The position numbers were made by a program, and so were the translations under genes. Shown here one piece after another: positions 50,015-58,916 of a stretch of DNA of 64,000 nucleotides; the stretch's first letter is position 1, and each line of letters opens with the position of its first letter. Below the pieces are notes generated by a model. That model was not told the origin of the DNA. It worked only from the letters and a program-made list of their open reading frames with translations, and ran no database searches. The stretch is from the NCBI RefSeq assembly GCF_019973735.1, contig NZ_AP024463.1:1426001-1490000 (forward strand), in the 5' to 3' direction. This DNA is from Arachnia rubra. Its GTDB lineage: Bacteria; Actinomycetota; Actinomycetes; Propionibacteriales; Propionibacteriaceae.

Positions 50015-51183
50015 GCTGGAACCACCGCAGTCACTGTGCACCCTCTGCCTGGCGTGCTGTCGATGCTGAAATCTCCTCCGGCCTCGGTGATGCGGTCGCG
50101 CATGCCAGGGATCCCGTGACCGGCGGCTGGAGCCGGATCGAAACCGATGCCGTCGTCAGTGATGCGGATGCGCGGTCCCTCTGCTGTGGCGTCGAGCCGC
50201 ACCCATACTCTGCTGGCTTTCCCATGCCGGGCGACATTGGCCAGGGATTCCTGAACGATACGGACCAGGATCCCGTCGTTGGCGGAGGGAGCTGGGGCCG
50301 CGTCCGCATCCAGCTCCGTGACGATGCGGTTCGTACGCCCCCAGGTCCGGATGATCGCGTGCAGAGCTTCCGCTAGAGGGGTGGAGTCAAGCTGGTGGGG
50401 AGCTAGCGCCTGTACTGCCCGCCGTGCCTCCAGGAGACATTCCCGGGCCACCTGTTCGGCCCGCTGAATACGTTCGCGTGCGTTGCCATTCAGGGTCTCG
50501 GGGATGGCCTCTAACTGCCGGATGACACCAATGAGTCCTTGGGCCACCGTGTCATGTATCTCCCGGGACAGTCTTGCCCGCTCCTGCTCCCTGCCCATCT
50601 GATGTGCCTGGGCCATCAACTCCTCGTGCAGGGCCAGGTTCGCTTCGTTGGCTTTTGCTAGTCGCTCTGCTGTCTCCTCCCGGATTTGCACTTGGCGTTC
50701 ATGTTCCCGGCTCAAAGCCAGCATGAGAGCGGCCACTCCGATATTGACCATAGCTAGCAAGGGCGGAAGCCAAGGCGTCATGGAGGCTCCTGGGATGCCG
50801 CCAGCCTGGCCCACGGCGGTCACTAGCCCCGTCGCCATGGTGGCGGGAACGAGAAAGGGTCCTGTGATAAGGCGTTGAATATCGAGATAACTTGAGAACA
50901 CGTAGATGCACATGAATGGGTTGAGCAGTGAGGCGGCCAGGGTGAGCAGCAGATTGCCTGCTACGAAGACAGCCGTCATCCGGTTGCCCCGGGCCAATGG
51001 ACGGATGGCCACGATGATGCGGAGCATCAGGATCAGGGAGCTGGGCCATAGAGAAGTGAGCATGTTCTCCTGCTCGACTATCCGGTTGGTCAGGGCCCAG
51101 CCGGTGGCCAGCGAAATTGCCAGCAGTATCAGTGGCCCCCAACGGACGGCTCGTGCCTCCATCAGGCTGTTGGAGCTTTCCAC
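50011..51183 (-). CDS. Sensor histidine kinase (HisKA_3 type)
   Basis: The 390-aa membrane kinase has four to six hydrophobic helices in residues 15-170, a coiled linker, and the dimerisation helix ERARLSREIHDTVAQGL with the phosphorylated histidine. The HATPase_c domain contains ESLANVARHGKASRVWV (N box) and DDGIGFDPAPAAGHGIPGMRDRI (G boxes). No large extracellular sensor is visible, so the signal may be felt within the membrane. GTG start. It precedes its regulator with an ATGA overlap. Confidence 0.92.
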   Translation of the reverse strand: MESSNSLMEARAVRWGPLILLAISLATGWALTNRIVEQENMLTSLWPSSLILMLRIIVAIRPLARGNRMTAVFVAGNLLLTLAASLLNPFMCIYVFSSYLDIQRLITGPFLVPATMATGLVTAVGQAGGIPGASMTPWLPPLLAMVNIGVAALMLALSREHERQVQIREETAERLAKANEANLALHEELMAQAHQMGREQERARLSREIHDTVAQGLIGVIRQLEAIPETLNGNARERIQRAEQVARECLLEARRAVQALAPHQLDSTPLAEALHAIIRTWGRTNRIVTELDADAAPAPSANDGILVRIVQESLANVARHGKASRVWVRLDATAEGPRIRITDDGIGFDPAPAAGHGIPGMRDRITEAGGDFSIDSTPGRGCTVTAVVPA

Positions 51184-51257
51184 CAGTCCATTTTCCTAGC
51201 TGGGTGGCCACACCGCCATCCAACGATCGGATGATGGCGCGGCGCGCCTGAGGATCC

Positions 51258-51263
51258 TAGTTT
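51258..51263 (+). promoter_or_regulatory. Putative -10 box TAGTTT of a leaderless transcript
   Basis: Ends 6 nt before the ATG at 51270. No SD between. Confidence 0.4.
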
Positions 51264-51269
51264 CACATC

Positions 51270-52433
51270 ATGACCACTGAGAAACGCCTGCATGGGCTGG
51301 ATGCCGTTCGTGCAGGGGCACTACTTTTAGGCATCGTCTTGCACTCATTAATGCCCTTCACGGACATCGTCTGGATGATCAATGACTCTCAGCGCAGCAG
51401 CGTTTCGCTGCTGGCATGTGGAGCAATCCATCTGTTCCGGATGCCCTTGTTCATGCTGCTTGCGGGCTATTTTGGGCGGATGGTCACCTTGAGGCGTGGG
51501 CCGGGTAGCTACTTGAGGGATCGTGCGAAGCGGATCCTGTTGCCAGCTGTTGTCTTCTGGCCTTTCGTGGTGATTCCGCTTGGTTTTCTCTCCATGTATG
51601 GGGCCTCTGTAAGAGGACTGCCGGCCCCCACGCCCACAGAGCCGGTCTCACCACTGATGATGTTCACCCCGGGACAGCTGTGGTTTCTGCTGGTGTTGTT
51701 TGAACTGGTTGTTGTGGTGCTGGCGGCCAGGGCCCTGCTGCTCCGGTTCCTGGGTGCTGAGATCGCGGGAAGGACCGCCACCCGGATCGGAGAGGTGCTG
51801 TCACACCCGGCCGGCGTCCTACTTCCAGCCTCGACCCTTCTGATTGCCTTGGTGATGCAAGGCAGGGATCCGGCAGGCGGAATCATCGCTCCGACGACGA
51901 TCGTGCCGGAACTGGCCTCCCTAACCGGCTACCTGGGGGCTTTCCTGACTGGCTGGTTCCTGCATGCAGCAGCCGGTTCTATGCAGCGAGTCGCCAAGAA
52001 CTGGCTTCCAATGCTGGCAGCCGGTCTTCTAATCACCGTGGTCGTATGGCTGCCGGGGCTGCCAACGGCCGTGCTCTCAGCCGTAACCGCCGTGGCGAGC
52101 TGGCTTCTCGTATTCGGGCTGCTGGGTGTTGGAATGCGTTTCCTGGACCGGGCACACTCCTGGATCCGGTATCTCGCCGATGCCTCCTACTGGATGTACC
52201 TGATGCACCTGCCCTTGCTGGTGGCGCTCGAGATCCCGCTGGCTGACCTGGCGTGGCCAGTACTTGTGAAACTCGTGATCGTGTGGGTGGTCTCCACCAC
52301 AATCTTGCTCATCACGTATGAGCTGTTGATTCGTCACACCTGGCTTGGCGCATGGCTCAATGGCAGACGCTATCCACGTACGTCACCGGTCTCAGATACC
52401 AGTCCTCGGGAGTCCCGGTCTGGGCAGCCGTGA
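51270..52433 (+). CDS. Acyltransferase 3 family membrane protein
   Basis: The 387-aa polytopic protein has about ten hydrophobic helices. HGLDAVRAGALLLGIVLHSLMPF near the N-terminus carries the conserved histidine and arginine region of Acyl_transf_3 proteins. FRMPLFMLLAGYFGRM also matches the OpgC/OafA-like family. Such proteins acylate sugars or glycans at the membrane. The acceptor is unknown. Its 3' end overlaps the convergent nucleotidase gene by 42 nt. Confidence 0.85.
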   Translation: MTTEKRLHGLDAVRAGALLLGIVLHSLMPFTDIVWMINDSQRSSVSLLACGAIHLFRMPLFMLLAGYFGRMVTLRRGPGSYLRDRAKRILLPAVVFWPFVVIPLGFLSMYGASVRGLPAPTPTEPVSPLMMFTPGQLWFLLVLFELVVVVLAARALLLRFLGAEIAGRTATRIGEVLSHPAGVLLPASTLLIALVMQGRDPAGGIIAPTTIVPELASLTGYLGAFLTGWFLHAAAGSMQRVAKNWLPMLAAGLLITVVVWLPGLPTAVLSAVTAVASWLLVFGLLGVGMRFLDRAHSWIRYLADASYWMYLMHLPLLVALEIPLADLAWPVLVKLVIVWVVSTTILLITYELLIRHTWLGAWLNGRRYPRTSPVSDTSPRESRSGQP

Positions 52434-54437
52434 GCCGCCCATTGGAGAAGCGGAACCGCATACTGAGTCGTCGCCAGCGACCTTGACCTGCTGGCGAGCC
52501 ACGGTCCCGGAAGGGGAGAACCTGAAGACCAGGGTCTGGGCGCCAGAGGGGATCGCGCAGCCAGCGGGAAGACTGATATCTACCCGTGCCCTGCCCTCCG
52601 TAACGGTTCCGCCGCCGACCCTGGTCTCGCCGAGGAACACCTCAACGCTGTCGTTGGCGAGCGCTGGAGTCACCCTGGCAGGATCTTTCGGGGAATTTCC
52701 AGTCGCCGTCCCTAACAGGAAATCCACACCCTCACGAGCCTTAACGGCTCCTGAGGGCAGATCGAAGCTGAACGTCACGGTCTCGCCGTTACGGTTCAAT
52801 TCGGTGGGTGCAGCAATGAGTGACAGGCCACGTTTGGCATAGCTCGGGGAGAGAGTCTGCTTGTCCTTCACCCAGCTGGTCCATGCCTCCAGATCGACGC
52901 GTCCTGTATCCCGGGTGTTGGCTCCCTTGGCCAGCTCCCGGAAATTGTCACCGCCTGCGATCAGGAAGGAGGTGGAACCTAGGGAATAGAGCCGGTCCGG
53001 GTCAAGGGGAACACCGCCGATGAAGATTGAGGTGATGCGATCGCCCTCAGGACGTGACTCGTCATAGGTGTAGGAGACATTGCTGGATAGGCCAAGGCGC
53101 AGGAAGGGTCGTGAGGGGATCTCGCCCCTGGCATTGCGCTGCCATTGCTGTTCCAAGACCGTTTTGAACTGGGTTCCCGTCAACCGGGTGGTCAGCAATG
53201 TGTTTGCGAACGGCAGGGTCAGCGCTGCCTCCTTGTAGGTGATGTCACCGGAGTCAAAACTATCGCGCGTTCCTCCGGGGTTCTGGACGCCGATGAAATA
53301 CGGATCCCCATTGCCCAGTACCTCATGGAACATCTGAGCCACCAGGTTGCTCATGGGGGATTCCACATCCCGGACATCAGAGTTACCGGTTGGGGTCGAG
53401 ATGGCTGCGGTGGCCTTGCCGATCACAGTGGTTCCGATCTCGTCGGCCCTGGCTACGGCTGCGGAGACGATACCGGAGATCCGCTGGATACGCGGGAGGC
53501 TGTCGTCGGCAACTCCAGGGTCGATCTCAATTGCGGTGTTGGAGACTCCACAGAGCGTCCCAGCCGAGGTCACGCCGGCCCGAAGCTCATTGATTACGGT
53601 CCCATATGAGCCCGCCTGGGTGAAGAGCTGGCCCTTGGCGTTTGTCCACGAATACCTCTGATGGGTGTGACCGTTCAGCACGACGTGAACCCTGGAGTCT
53701 ATGCCCGTCCACATCTTGTGAAAGTTCGGGCTGGCCTCGGCCTGTTCGTCACCGGTGCTGTTTCCGTCTGGCGCTCCCTCGTGGATGGAGGCAATGACCA
53801 GGTCGGTCTCTGGGGGCAGCTGAGCGACGGTCTCGTTCACGGCCTCCACCGGGTCGCCGATGGTGAGGCCGGTGATTCCTGCGGGGGAGACAACAGATGA
53901 CAGATCACCGGTGACTGCCCCGATAACCGCGACATTCAAGTCACCCACTTTAAAGGTCCTGTATGCCTTGAGCGGAGAGGCCACCTGTCTGGTGCCTTTC
54001 GCGTAGACATTCGCCCCAAGCTGCTCTATGCCGTTCAAGGAGGTATTCACCCGGCCGGCGAGGTCGGCCCAGCCTTTGTCGAACTCATGGTTTCCCACGG
54101 TCTGCACGTTGAGGCCCACTGCTGACATCACCTTCAAGGTGGGGTTGTCATTGTCTGCCATGGACTCGAATGTTGAGCCGCCAATGTCATCTCCGCTGCT
54201 GATCAGCGCGACGTTCGCCTCTCCCTGGACAGATCGTGCTCTTTCCACAGGGGTGAACAGCGCTGATGCATTTCTCAGCCGCCCATGGAAGTCGTTGTAG
54301 GTGAACAATGAGACGTTGTGGGAAGGCGTGCAGCTGGCGGGATCGGCTGCCGCGTGGGAAGGCGTGATGAAAAGTGTCCCAAGACCCAAGCAGAGAGCCA
54401 TCAATCCGGTAGGTAAGTGTTTCCTTGGCAGGGTCAT
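52392..54437 (-). CDS. Secreted 5'-nucleotidase / 2',3'-cyclic phosphodiesterase with truncated LPXTG end
   Basis: The 681-aa exported metallophosphoesterase has a signal peptide (residues 1-31, ending SHAAA), metal motifs YNDFHGRL, GDDIGGS, GNHEFDKG and NGHTHQRYSW, then a 5'-nucleotidase C-terminal domain (TLPFANTLLTTRLTG, FLIAGGDNF). An Ig-like region follows, and the protein ends SRLPRPGLPRTGI and then stops. LPRTG is a sortase motif, but the hydrophobic helix and basic tail that should follow are missing. The stop lies inside the overlap with the acyltransferase gene. The ATG at 54437 has GGAG before it. It probably scavenges phosphate or nucleosides outside the cell. Confidence 0.9.
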   Translation of the reverse strand: MTLPRKHLPTGLMALCLGLGTLFITPSHAAADPASCTPSHNVSLFTYNDFHGRLRNASALFTPVERARSVQGEANVALISSGDDIGGSTFESMADNDNPTLKVMSAVGLNVQTVGNHEFDKGWADLAGRVNTSLNGIEQLGANVYAKGTRQVASPLKAYRTFKVGDLNVAVIGAVTGDLSSVVSPAGITGLTIGDPVEAVNETVAQLPPETDLVIASIHEGAPDGNSTGDEQAEASPNFHKMWTGIDSRVHVVLNGHTHQRYSWTNAKGQLFTQAGSYGTVINELRAGVTSAGTLCGVSNTAIEIDPGVADDSLPRIQRISGIVSAAVARADEIGTTVIGKATAAISTPTGNSDVRDVESPMSNLVAQMFHEVLGNGDPYFIGVQNPGGTRDSFDSGDITYKEAALTLPFANTLLTTRLTGTQFKTVLEQQWQRNARGEIPSRPFLRLGLSSNVSYTYDESRPEGDRITSIFIGGVPLDPDRLYSLGSTSFLIAGGDNFRELAKGANTRDTGRVDLEAWTSWVKDKQTLSPSYAKRGLSLIAAPTELNRNGETVTFSFDLPSGAVKAREGVDFLLGTATGNSPKDPARVTPALANDSVEVFLGETRVGGGTVTEGRARVDISLPAGCAIPSGAQTLVFRFSPSGTVARQQVKVAGDDSVCGSASPMGGSRLPRPGLPRTGI

Positions 54438-54634
54438 GGGTAACTCCATATGTTTTTCCGGCCCGACGCTGTTGTCGAGATTCCTGGGGACAACCCTTAG
54501 GCACGCACTTTGCAGCAGTCAAGGAATTGAATCGTTGTTAACCCAAGATTTACCTACAGCGCATCGTGGTGAGAGTTTCCAACAGGTTCCGGCACCCTTG
54601 GAGGATCGGCCCCAGCCCTGCCCAGAGTGTTGGC

Positions 54635-55438
54635 ATGGGGAGTCTCACAGATCAGCAGCAGATTGAGCGGGCGCGGCTGGCGCTCGTGGCCTCCGGGCAG
54701 GCCCCGCTCGGCGCGGCGCGGCGAGCGGATGACATCTCGACCGAAAGTGACCCGCCTGCGCAAGCGGGGGAGGAAACACCCGAGGCCAAGGCACGCACAG
54801 GCTGGCGGCGGCTGGTCATGCTCGGCCGCGAACATGTTGTCGTGGTGATAGCGCTGCTGGCCTGTGGCGTGCTCATCACCTTCTATGCCCTGGGACAGAG
54901 CTCCGCCACAGAACTGCCGGCCAGCTCACCCAGCATGATCTCCACCTCAGGGCCTGCACTGTCAAGTAGTCCCGAGGTCTCCGCCAGCCGTGGTGTGCTA
55001 AGAGTTCATGTGCTGGGAGCGGTGGCCAGGCCTGGGGTGGTCTCCGTCACTGAAGGAGCAATCGTGCTGGACGTGATCGAGGCCGCGGGTGGGCTGGTCT
55101 CCGGGGCGGACCCCGGTGAACTGAACCTGGCGGCTCCCGTACGTGACGGGCAGCAGATCATTGTCGGCACCTCAGCCTCGCCACGTGGGGAGGTTGTGGA
55201 GCCGGGAGGCGGTGTGGCGACGGAATCGGGCTCAAGTTCTGGGGCAGGGCTCGTGAACCTGAACCGTGCCACCTCGCAGCAGCTGCAGGAACTCCCCGGG
55301 GTGGGACCCGTCTTGGCTGAGGCCATCATCAAGTGGCGGACCGACAACGGGTCCTTCACAGAGGTCTCTCAGCTACGGCAGGTCTCGGGGATCGGCCCGA
55401 AGGTTTTCGAGAAACTAGCGCCGTTGGTGACTTTGTGA
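54635..55438 (+). CDS. comEA: Competence protein ComEA (helix-hairpin-helix DNA-binding)
   Basis: DNA receptor for transformation, anchored in the membrane. The 267-aa product has one transmembrane segment (about residues 72-92, VVVVIALLACGVLITFYALG), a Ser/Pro-rich linker and an SLBB domain (LRVHVLGAVARPGVVSV). The C-terminal HhH pair is VNLNRATSQQLQELPGVGPVLAEAI and VSGIGPKVFEKLAPLVTL. I use the ATG at 54635. A longer frame exists upstream but adds basic sequence without a match. GTGA overlap with comEC. Confidence 0.92.
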   Translation: MGSLTDQQQIERARLALVASGQAPLGAARRADDISTESDPPAQAGEETPEAKARTGWRRLVMLGREHVVVVIALLACGVLITFYALGQSSATELPASSPSMISTSGPALSSSPEVSASRGVLRVHVLGAVARPGVVSVTEGAIVLDVIEAAGGLVSGADPGELNLAAPVRDGQQIIVGTSASPRGEVVEPGGGVATESGSSSGAGLVNLNRATSQQLQELPGVGPVLAEAIIKWRTDNGSFTEVSQLRQVSGIGPKVFEKLAPLVTL

Positions 55439-57747
55439 GCCGCCATGACTGGCGCCTGGTTCCCCTGGCAGTGGCAGCCTGGATAGGCTGCTGGGCAGGG
55501 ACCTCGGGATGGCGGCCAGCCACGGGGCTGTTGTGCGCTGGTATCGGTGTGCTCGTGGTCTGTGCCCTACTGCTGCGGAAGATCTGGTTCGATCTTGCCG
55601 TCTGTGTCCTGGTCGTGGCCGCGGTTCTGGCTGGGGTGCGCTCCTCAGCGGTCCACGAGGGTCTTCCCGCCAGGTGGGCAGCCGAGGAGCCACTGGGGTC
55701 AGCGCTGATCAGGCTGGAGGGGGAGCCGGCCCTGACCCAGCACTCAGGGCGTACCTTAGCGATCGCCAGGGCGACGCTGCTGGAGCTTGAGGTGAACCGG
55801 CGGAGCCTGAGCACGTCGCAGCCGGTCCTGCTACTGGCAGGTGACCAATTGGCAACGGAGCTGATGGACATCGCGCCAGGAGCGGTTTACAGGATCTTGG
55901 GGCGATTGGGTTCCTCGGAACCTGAGTCCCACGAAGCCCTCGTTGTGAGGGTGACTAGAATTTCCGGCGAAACCCGGGCGCCCGACTTCTTCAATGCTTT
56001 GGTGACCGCGATCCATGCCGGCTTGCGCGAGGCCGCATCCCACTCCCCACCCGAGCAGGCGGCTCTGGTGCCGTCGCTGGTGGTCGGAGATCGCAGCGGG
56101 ATCACGCCGGAGCTCACTGATGTCTTCCGTGCCACCTCGCTCAGTCACTTGCTGGCGGTCAGCGGTTCCAACCTCACGCTGCTGCTTGGGGTGCTGCTTT
56201 TCGCCACGCGTTTCATAGGCGTCAGGGGTTGGGCGGTCCGCGGAGTTGCCGCTGGGGGAGTGGCTTTGTTCGTGCTGGTGTGTAGGGCCGAGCCCTCTGT
56301 GCTGCGCGCAGCAGCCATGGGGCTTGTGGCCTTGCCTGCGATGGGAATCGGGCGTGGCAAAAGCAGCGTCCGCAATCTCAGCGTCGCGATCCTCGTTCTC
56401 CTGCCGCTGGATCCCTGGCTGTCCCGCTCCTGGGGTTTTGCGCTTTCCGCGGCAGCGTGCCTCGGCATCAGCGTCGGTGCAGGACCGATGGTCAAGAGCA
56501 TGGGCTCATGGGCGCCTGGATGGCTTGCCGAGGCCATTGCTGTGCCTCTGGCCGCTCAGCTGGCCACACTCCCGCTGACAACGGCGCTTTCGGGCCAAGT
56601 GTCGGTGGTTGGGGTGGTCGCGAATGCGCTGGCGGGTCCTTTCGTCGGGCCTGCCACTGTGCTGGGTCTCGTGGCTACCATCTTGACCTGGGCGCCACCG
56701 GCTGCTGCCCTGGTGGCCTGGCTGGCGGGCTGGGTGGTGCAACCCATCCTCTGGATAGCTCATTGTGGCGCTGCGATGCCGGGTTCAGTCCTCGAATGGC
56801 CCACGACACCTCCCGGGATCATCGCCAGTGTTCTGCTGGCTGGGGCTGTTGCGGTGCTGGCCTGGGCAGCACTCCGGCGGCGGGCAGGAGCCCTGTGCCT
56901 GATCCTTGGCCTGCTGGTCGCCGGATGGCTACGTCCGGTTCCTCTGGACTGGCCGGGGAGATGGCAGGTTGTGTTCTGTGATGTCGGGCAAGGAGATGCG
57001 ACGGTGTTGCGTGCTGGTGATGCAACAGCCGTCCTTGTGGACACCGGACCCGAGCCTGCCCCCACCATCGCCTGCCTGGAATCCCTCGGGATCAGGCATA
57101 TCCCGTTGCTCGTTCTCACGCATTTTCACGCGGACCATATCGGGGGCGCCGAGGCCGTCCTGTCCCGGTTCCGGCCCGAGATGGTTCTGGTGAGCCCGCT
57201 GCGCTCCCCTGGGATGTCTGCCGCCTCAGTTGACGCCGCAGCGGAGGCCTACGGGGCGCGTGTGATCGTGGCCGTCCCTGGGCAGAGCATGACTGTTGGG
57301 GAGGTTGGATGGGTCACCGCATCGGCATGGCAGCCAGGCGGTACCTCGGTGGCGGGGGAGAGCGAAAGCTCCGTGGAGAACGACTCCTCCGTGGTGGGAG
57401 TCGCCGATGTCGCAGGAATGCGGGTCTTGCTTCCTGGGGACGCGGAGCCTGGCGGTCAGGAGCAGGCGATACGCAGGGCCCGTGATCTGGGGATCTCACT
57501 TAGTGCGCATGTCCTGAAAATTCCCCACCATGGCTCTTCCCGGCAGGCTCCGGAGTTCCTCGCAGCCTCGGCGGCTCAGCTGGCGGTTGCGAGTTGCGGG
57601 CAGGGCAACTCCTACGGGCACCCCAGCTCCAAGACCTTGACCAGAGTGGCGGCACTCGGCATGGTTGTTGCCCGCACCGACACGGATGGCAGCGTAGCGG
57701 TCTCACTCGAAGCCGGGAAACTCAATGTACGCCGCTGGCGTGGCTGA
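55435..57747 (+). CDS. comEC: Competence protein ComEC (DNA uptake channel)
   Basis: The 770-aa polytopic protein forms the channel for single-stranded DNA. It has an N-terminal DUF4131 region with helices, then the competence domain (LVPSLVVGDRSGITPELTDVFRATSLSHLLAVSGSNLTLL), many helices to about residue 505, and a C-terminal metallo-beta-lactamase domain (VGQGDATVLRAG, THFHADHIGG, IPHHGSS). The GTG at 55435 overlaps comEA. The in-frame extension upstream lies inside comEA. It is followed by holA, as in many actinobacteria. Confidence 0.93.
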   Translation: MSRHDWRLVPLAVAAWIGCWAGTSGWRPATGLLCAGIGVLVVCALLLRKIWFDLAVCVLVVAAVLAGVRSSAVHEGLPARWAAEEPLGSALIRLEGEPALTQHSGRTLAIARATLLELEVNRRSLSTSQPVLLLAGDQLATELMDIAPGAVYRILGRLGSSEPESHEALVVRVTRISGETRAPDFFNALVTAIHAGLREAASHSPPEQAALVPSLVVGDRSGITPELTDVFRATSLSHLLAVSGSNLTLLLGVLLFATRFIGVRGWAVRGVAAGGVALFVLVCRAEPSVLRAAAMGLVALPAMGIGRGKSSVRNLSVAILVLLPLDPWLSRSWGFALSAAACLGISVGAGPMVKSMGSWAPGWLAEAIAVPLAAQLATLPLTTALSGQVSVVGVVANALAGPFVGPATVLGLVATILTWAPPAAALVAWLAGWVVQPILWIAHCGAAMPGSVLEWPTTPPGIIASVLLAGAVAVLAWAALRRRAGALCLILGLLVAGWLRPVPLDWPGRWQVVFCDVGQGDATVLRAGDATAVLVDTGPEPAPTIACLESLGIRHIPLLVLTHFHADHIGGAEAVLSRFRPEMVLVSPLRSPGMSAASVDAAAEAYGARVIVAVPGQSMTVGEVGWVTASAWQPGGTSVAGESESSVENDSSVVGVADVAGMRVLLPGDAEPGGQEQAIRRARDLGISLSAHVLKIPHHGSSRQAPEFLAASAAQLAVASCGQGNSYGHPSSKTLTRVAALGMVVARTDTDGSVAVSLEAGKLNVRRWRG

Positions 57748-57775
57748 TGTCGGAGCCAGCTGGCATGCTGGGCGG

Positions 57776-58729
57776 GTGAACAGTTTCGGACACACCCTGC
57801 TAGTCACCGGTTCTGAGTCGCTGCTTACCGCCCGGGCCATCGACGGCAGGCGCCGGGCCGCGCTGGAGGAGGAACCTGAGGCCGAGGTCAACCGGATCTC
57901 GGGTGCCGAGCTGGCCGATTCCATGCTCTCGGAGGTGACGGGAGGCTCCTTGTTCTCCAGCCATATCATCGCCATCATCGACGACATTGGCGCCACCCCG
58001 CCGGATGTGGTCGATGCGCTCGTGGCCTTGGCGAAAGACCCAGGGGATGAGTTGTGCCTGATCCTTTCCCACGAAGGTGGCAACAAGGGCCGCGGGCTGG
58101 CAGACAAACTGAGGAAAGCCAAGATCGAGACGGTCAGCGTCGCTGCCCCCAAGCCGTGGGAGCTCCCGAGGTTCTGCGTGGAGGAGGCGCGTTCCCGCAA
58201 GGTGAAGCTCTCGCAGGAAGCGGCGGGTGTGCTTGTGGCGGCGGTTGGAAATGATCTCAGGGCACTCACCTCAGCCATAGCCCAGCTGGCTGATGATGCT
58301 GATGGCGCGCCGGTCGACGAGGCACTGGTGCAGAAATACTTCGCGGGCCGCGCCGAGGTGACCTCGTTTGCGGTGTCCGATGCAGTCCTGGCAGGCAACA
58401 CCTCGCTGGCTTTGGAACGTCTCCGCTGGGCTCTTGGTACAGGGGTCGCACCGGTGTTGATCACCTCGGCCATGGCCGGGGCATTCCGTGGAATGGGCAA
58501 ATACCTGGAAGCGCGGGGAAGTGGTGCTGATCTTGCCCGGCGTATCGGTGTACCGCCGTTCAAGCTGAAGGAGTACCAGCGCACCTCCCGGAACTGGCAG
58601 CCGGCGGGTGTCGCGGCGGCAATCGGGATCATTGCCCAGGCTGACGCCGATGTCAAAGGCGCCGCCACCAACCCGGACTATGCCCTGGAACGCATGGTGC
58701 TTGGAATCCTGCGACAGAAACGGGCCTAG
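57776..58729 (+). CDS. holA: DNA polymerase III subunit delta
   Basis: Clamp-loader subunit that opens the beta clamp. The 317-aa product has an N-terminal AAA-like domain starting LLVTGSESLLTARAI, followed by VTGGSLFSSHIIAIIDD and LILSHEGGNKGRGLADKLRKAK. The C-terminal helical domain has VGNDLRALTSAIAQLA and TNPDYALERMVLGIL. The GTG at 57776 is preferred over a start at 57725 because the extension overlaps the comEC end and does not fit the family. CATGCT lies 6 nt upstream. Converges on the DUF1846 gene. Confidence 0.9.
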   Translation: MNSFGHTLLVTGSESLLTARAIDGRRRAALEEEPEAEVNRISGAELADSMLSEVTGGSLFSSHIIAIIDDIGATPPDVVDALVALAKDPGDELCLILSHEGGNKGRGLADKLRKAKIETVSVAAPKPWELPRFCVEEARSRKVKLSQEAAGVLVAAVGNDLRALTSAIAQLADDADGAPVDEALVQKYFAGRAEVTSFAVSDAVLAGNTSLALERLRWALGTGVAPVLITSAMAGAFRGMGKYLEARGSGADLARRIGVPPFKLKEYQRTSRNWQPAGVAAAIGIIAQADADVKGAATNPDYALERMVLGILRQKRA

Positions 58730-58916
58730 GCGTCGTGTGGTGTGAGTCCGCTGGTGTTTTCCGACACTGGAGGCGGCACCTCGTTTCGTTCACCTCGCTC
58801 ACGGTACGCCCAGTAGCGTTTTACTCGGCTGCCTTGGCACAGCATCCGCCCCGGAACCGCCTCCCACTGACAAACTCCCACCACAACACCAGCCTCTGAT
58901 TCCCCAGGCTGGATCC

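Noticed and set aside
54520..54565. Pho-box-like direct repeats upstream of the 5'-nucleotidase gene
   Set aside because: The GGTnAA-like repetition matches poorly and could be chance. A phosphate-control claim would need more than this.
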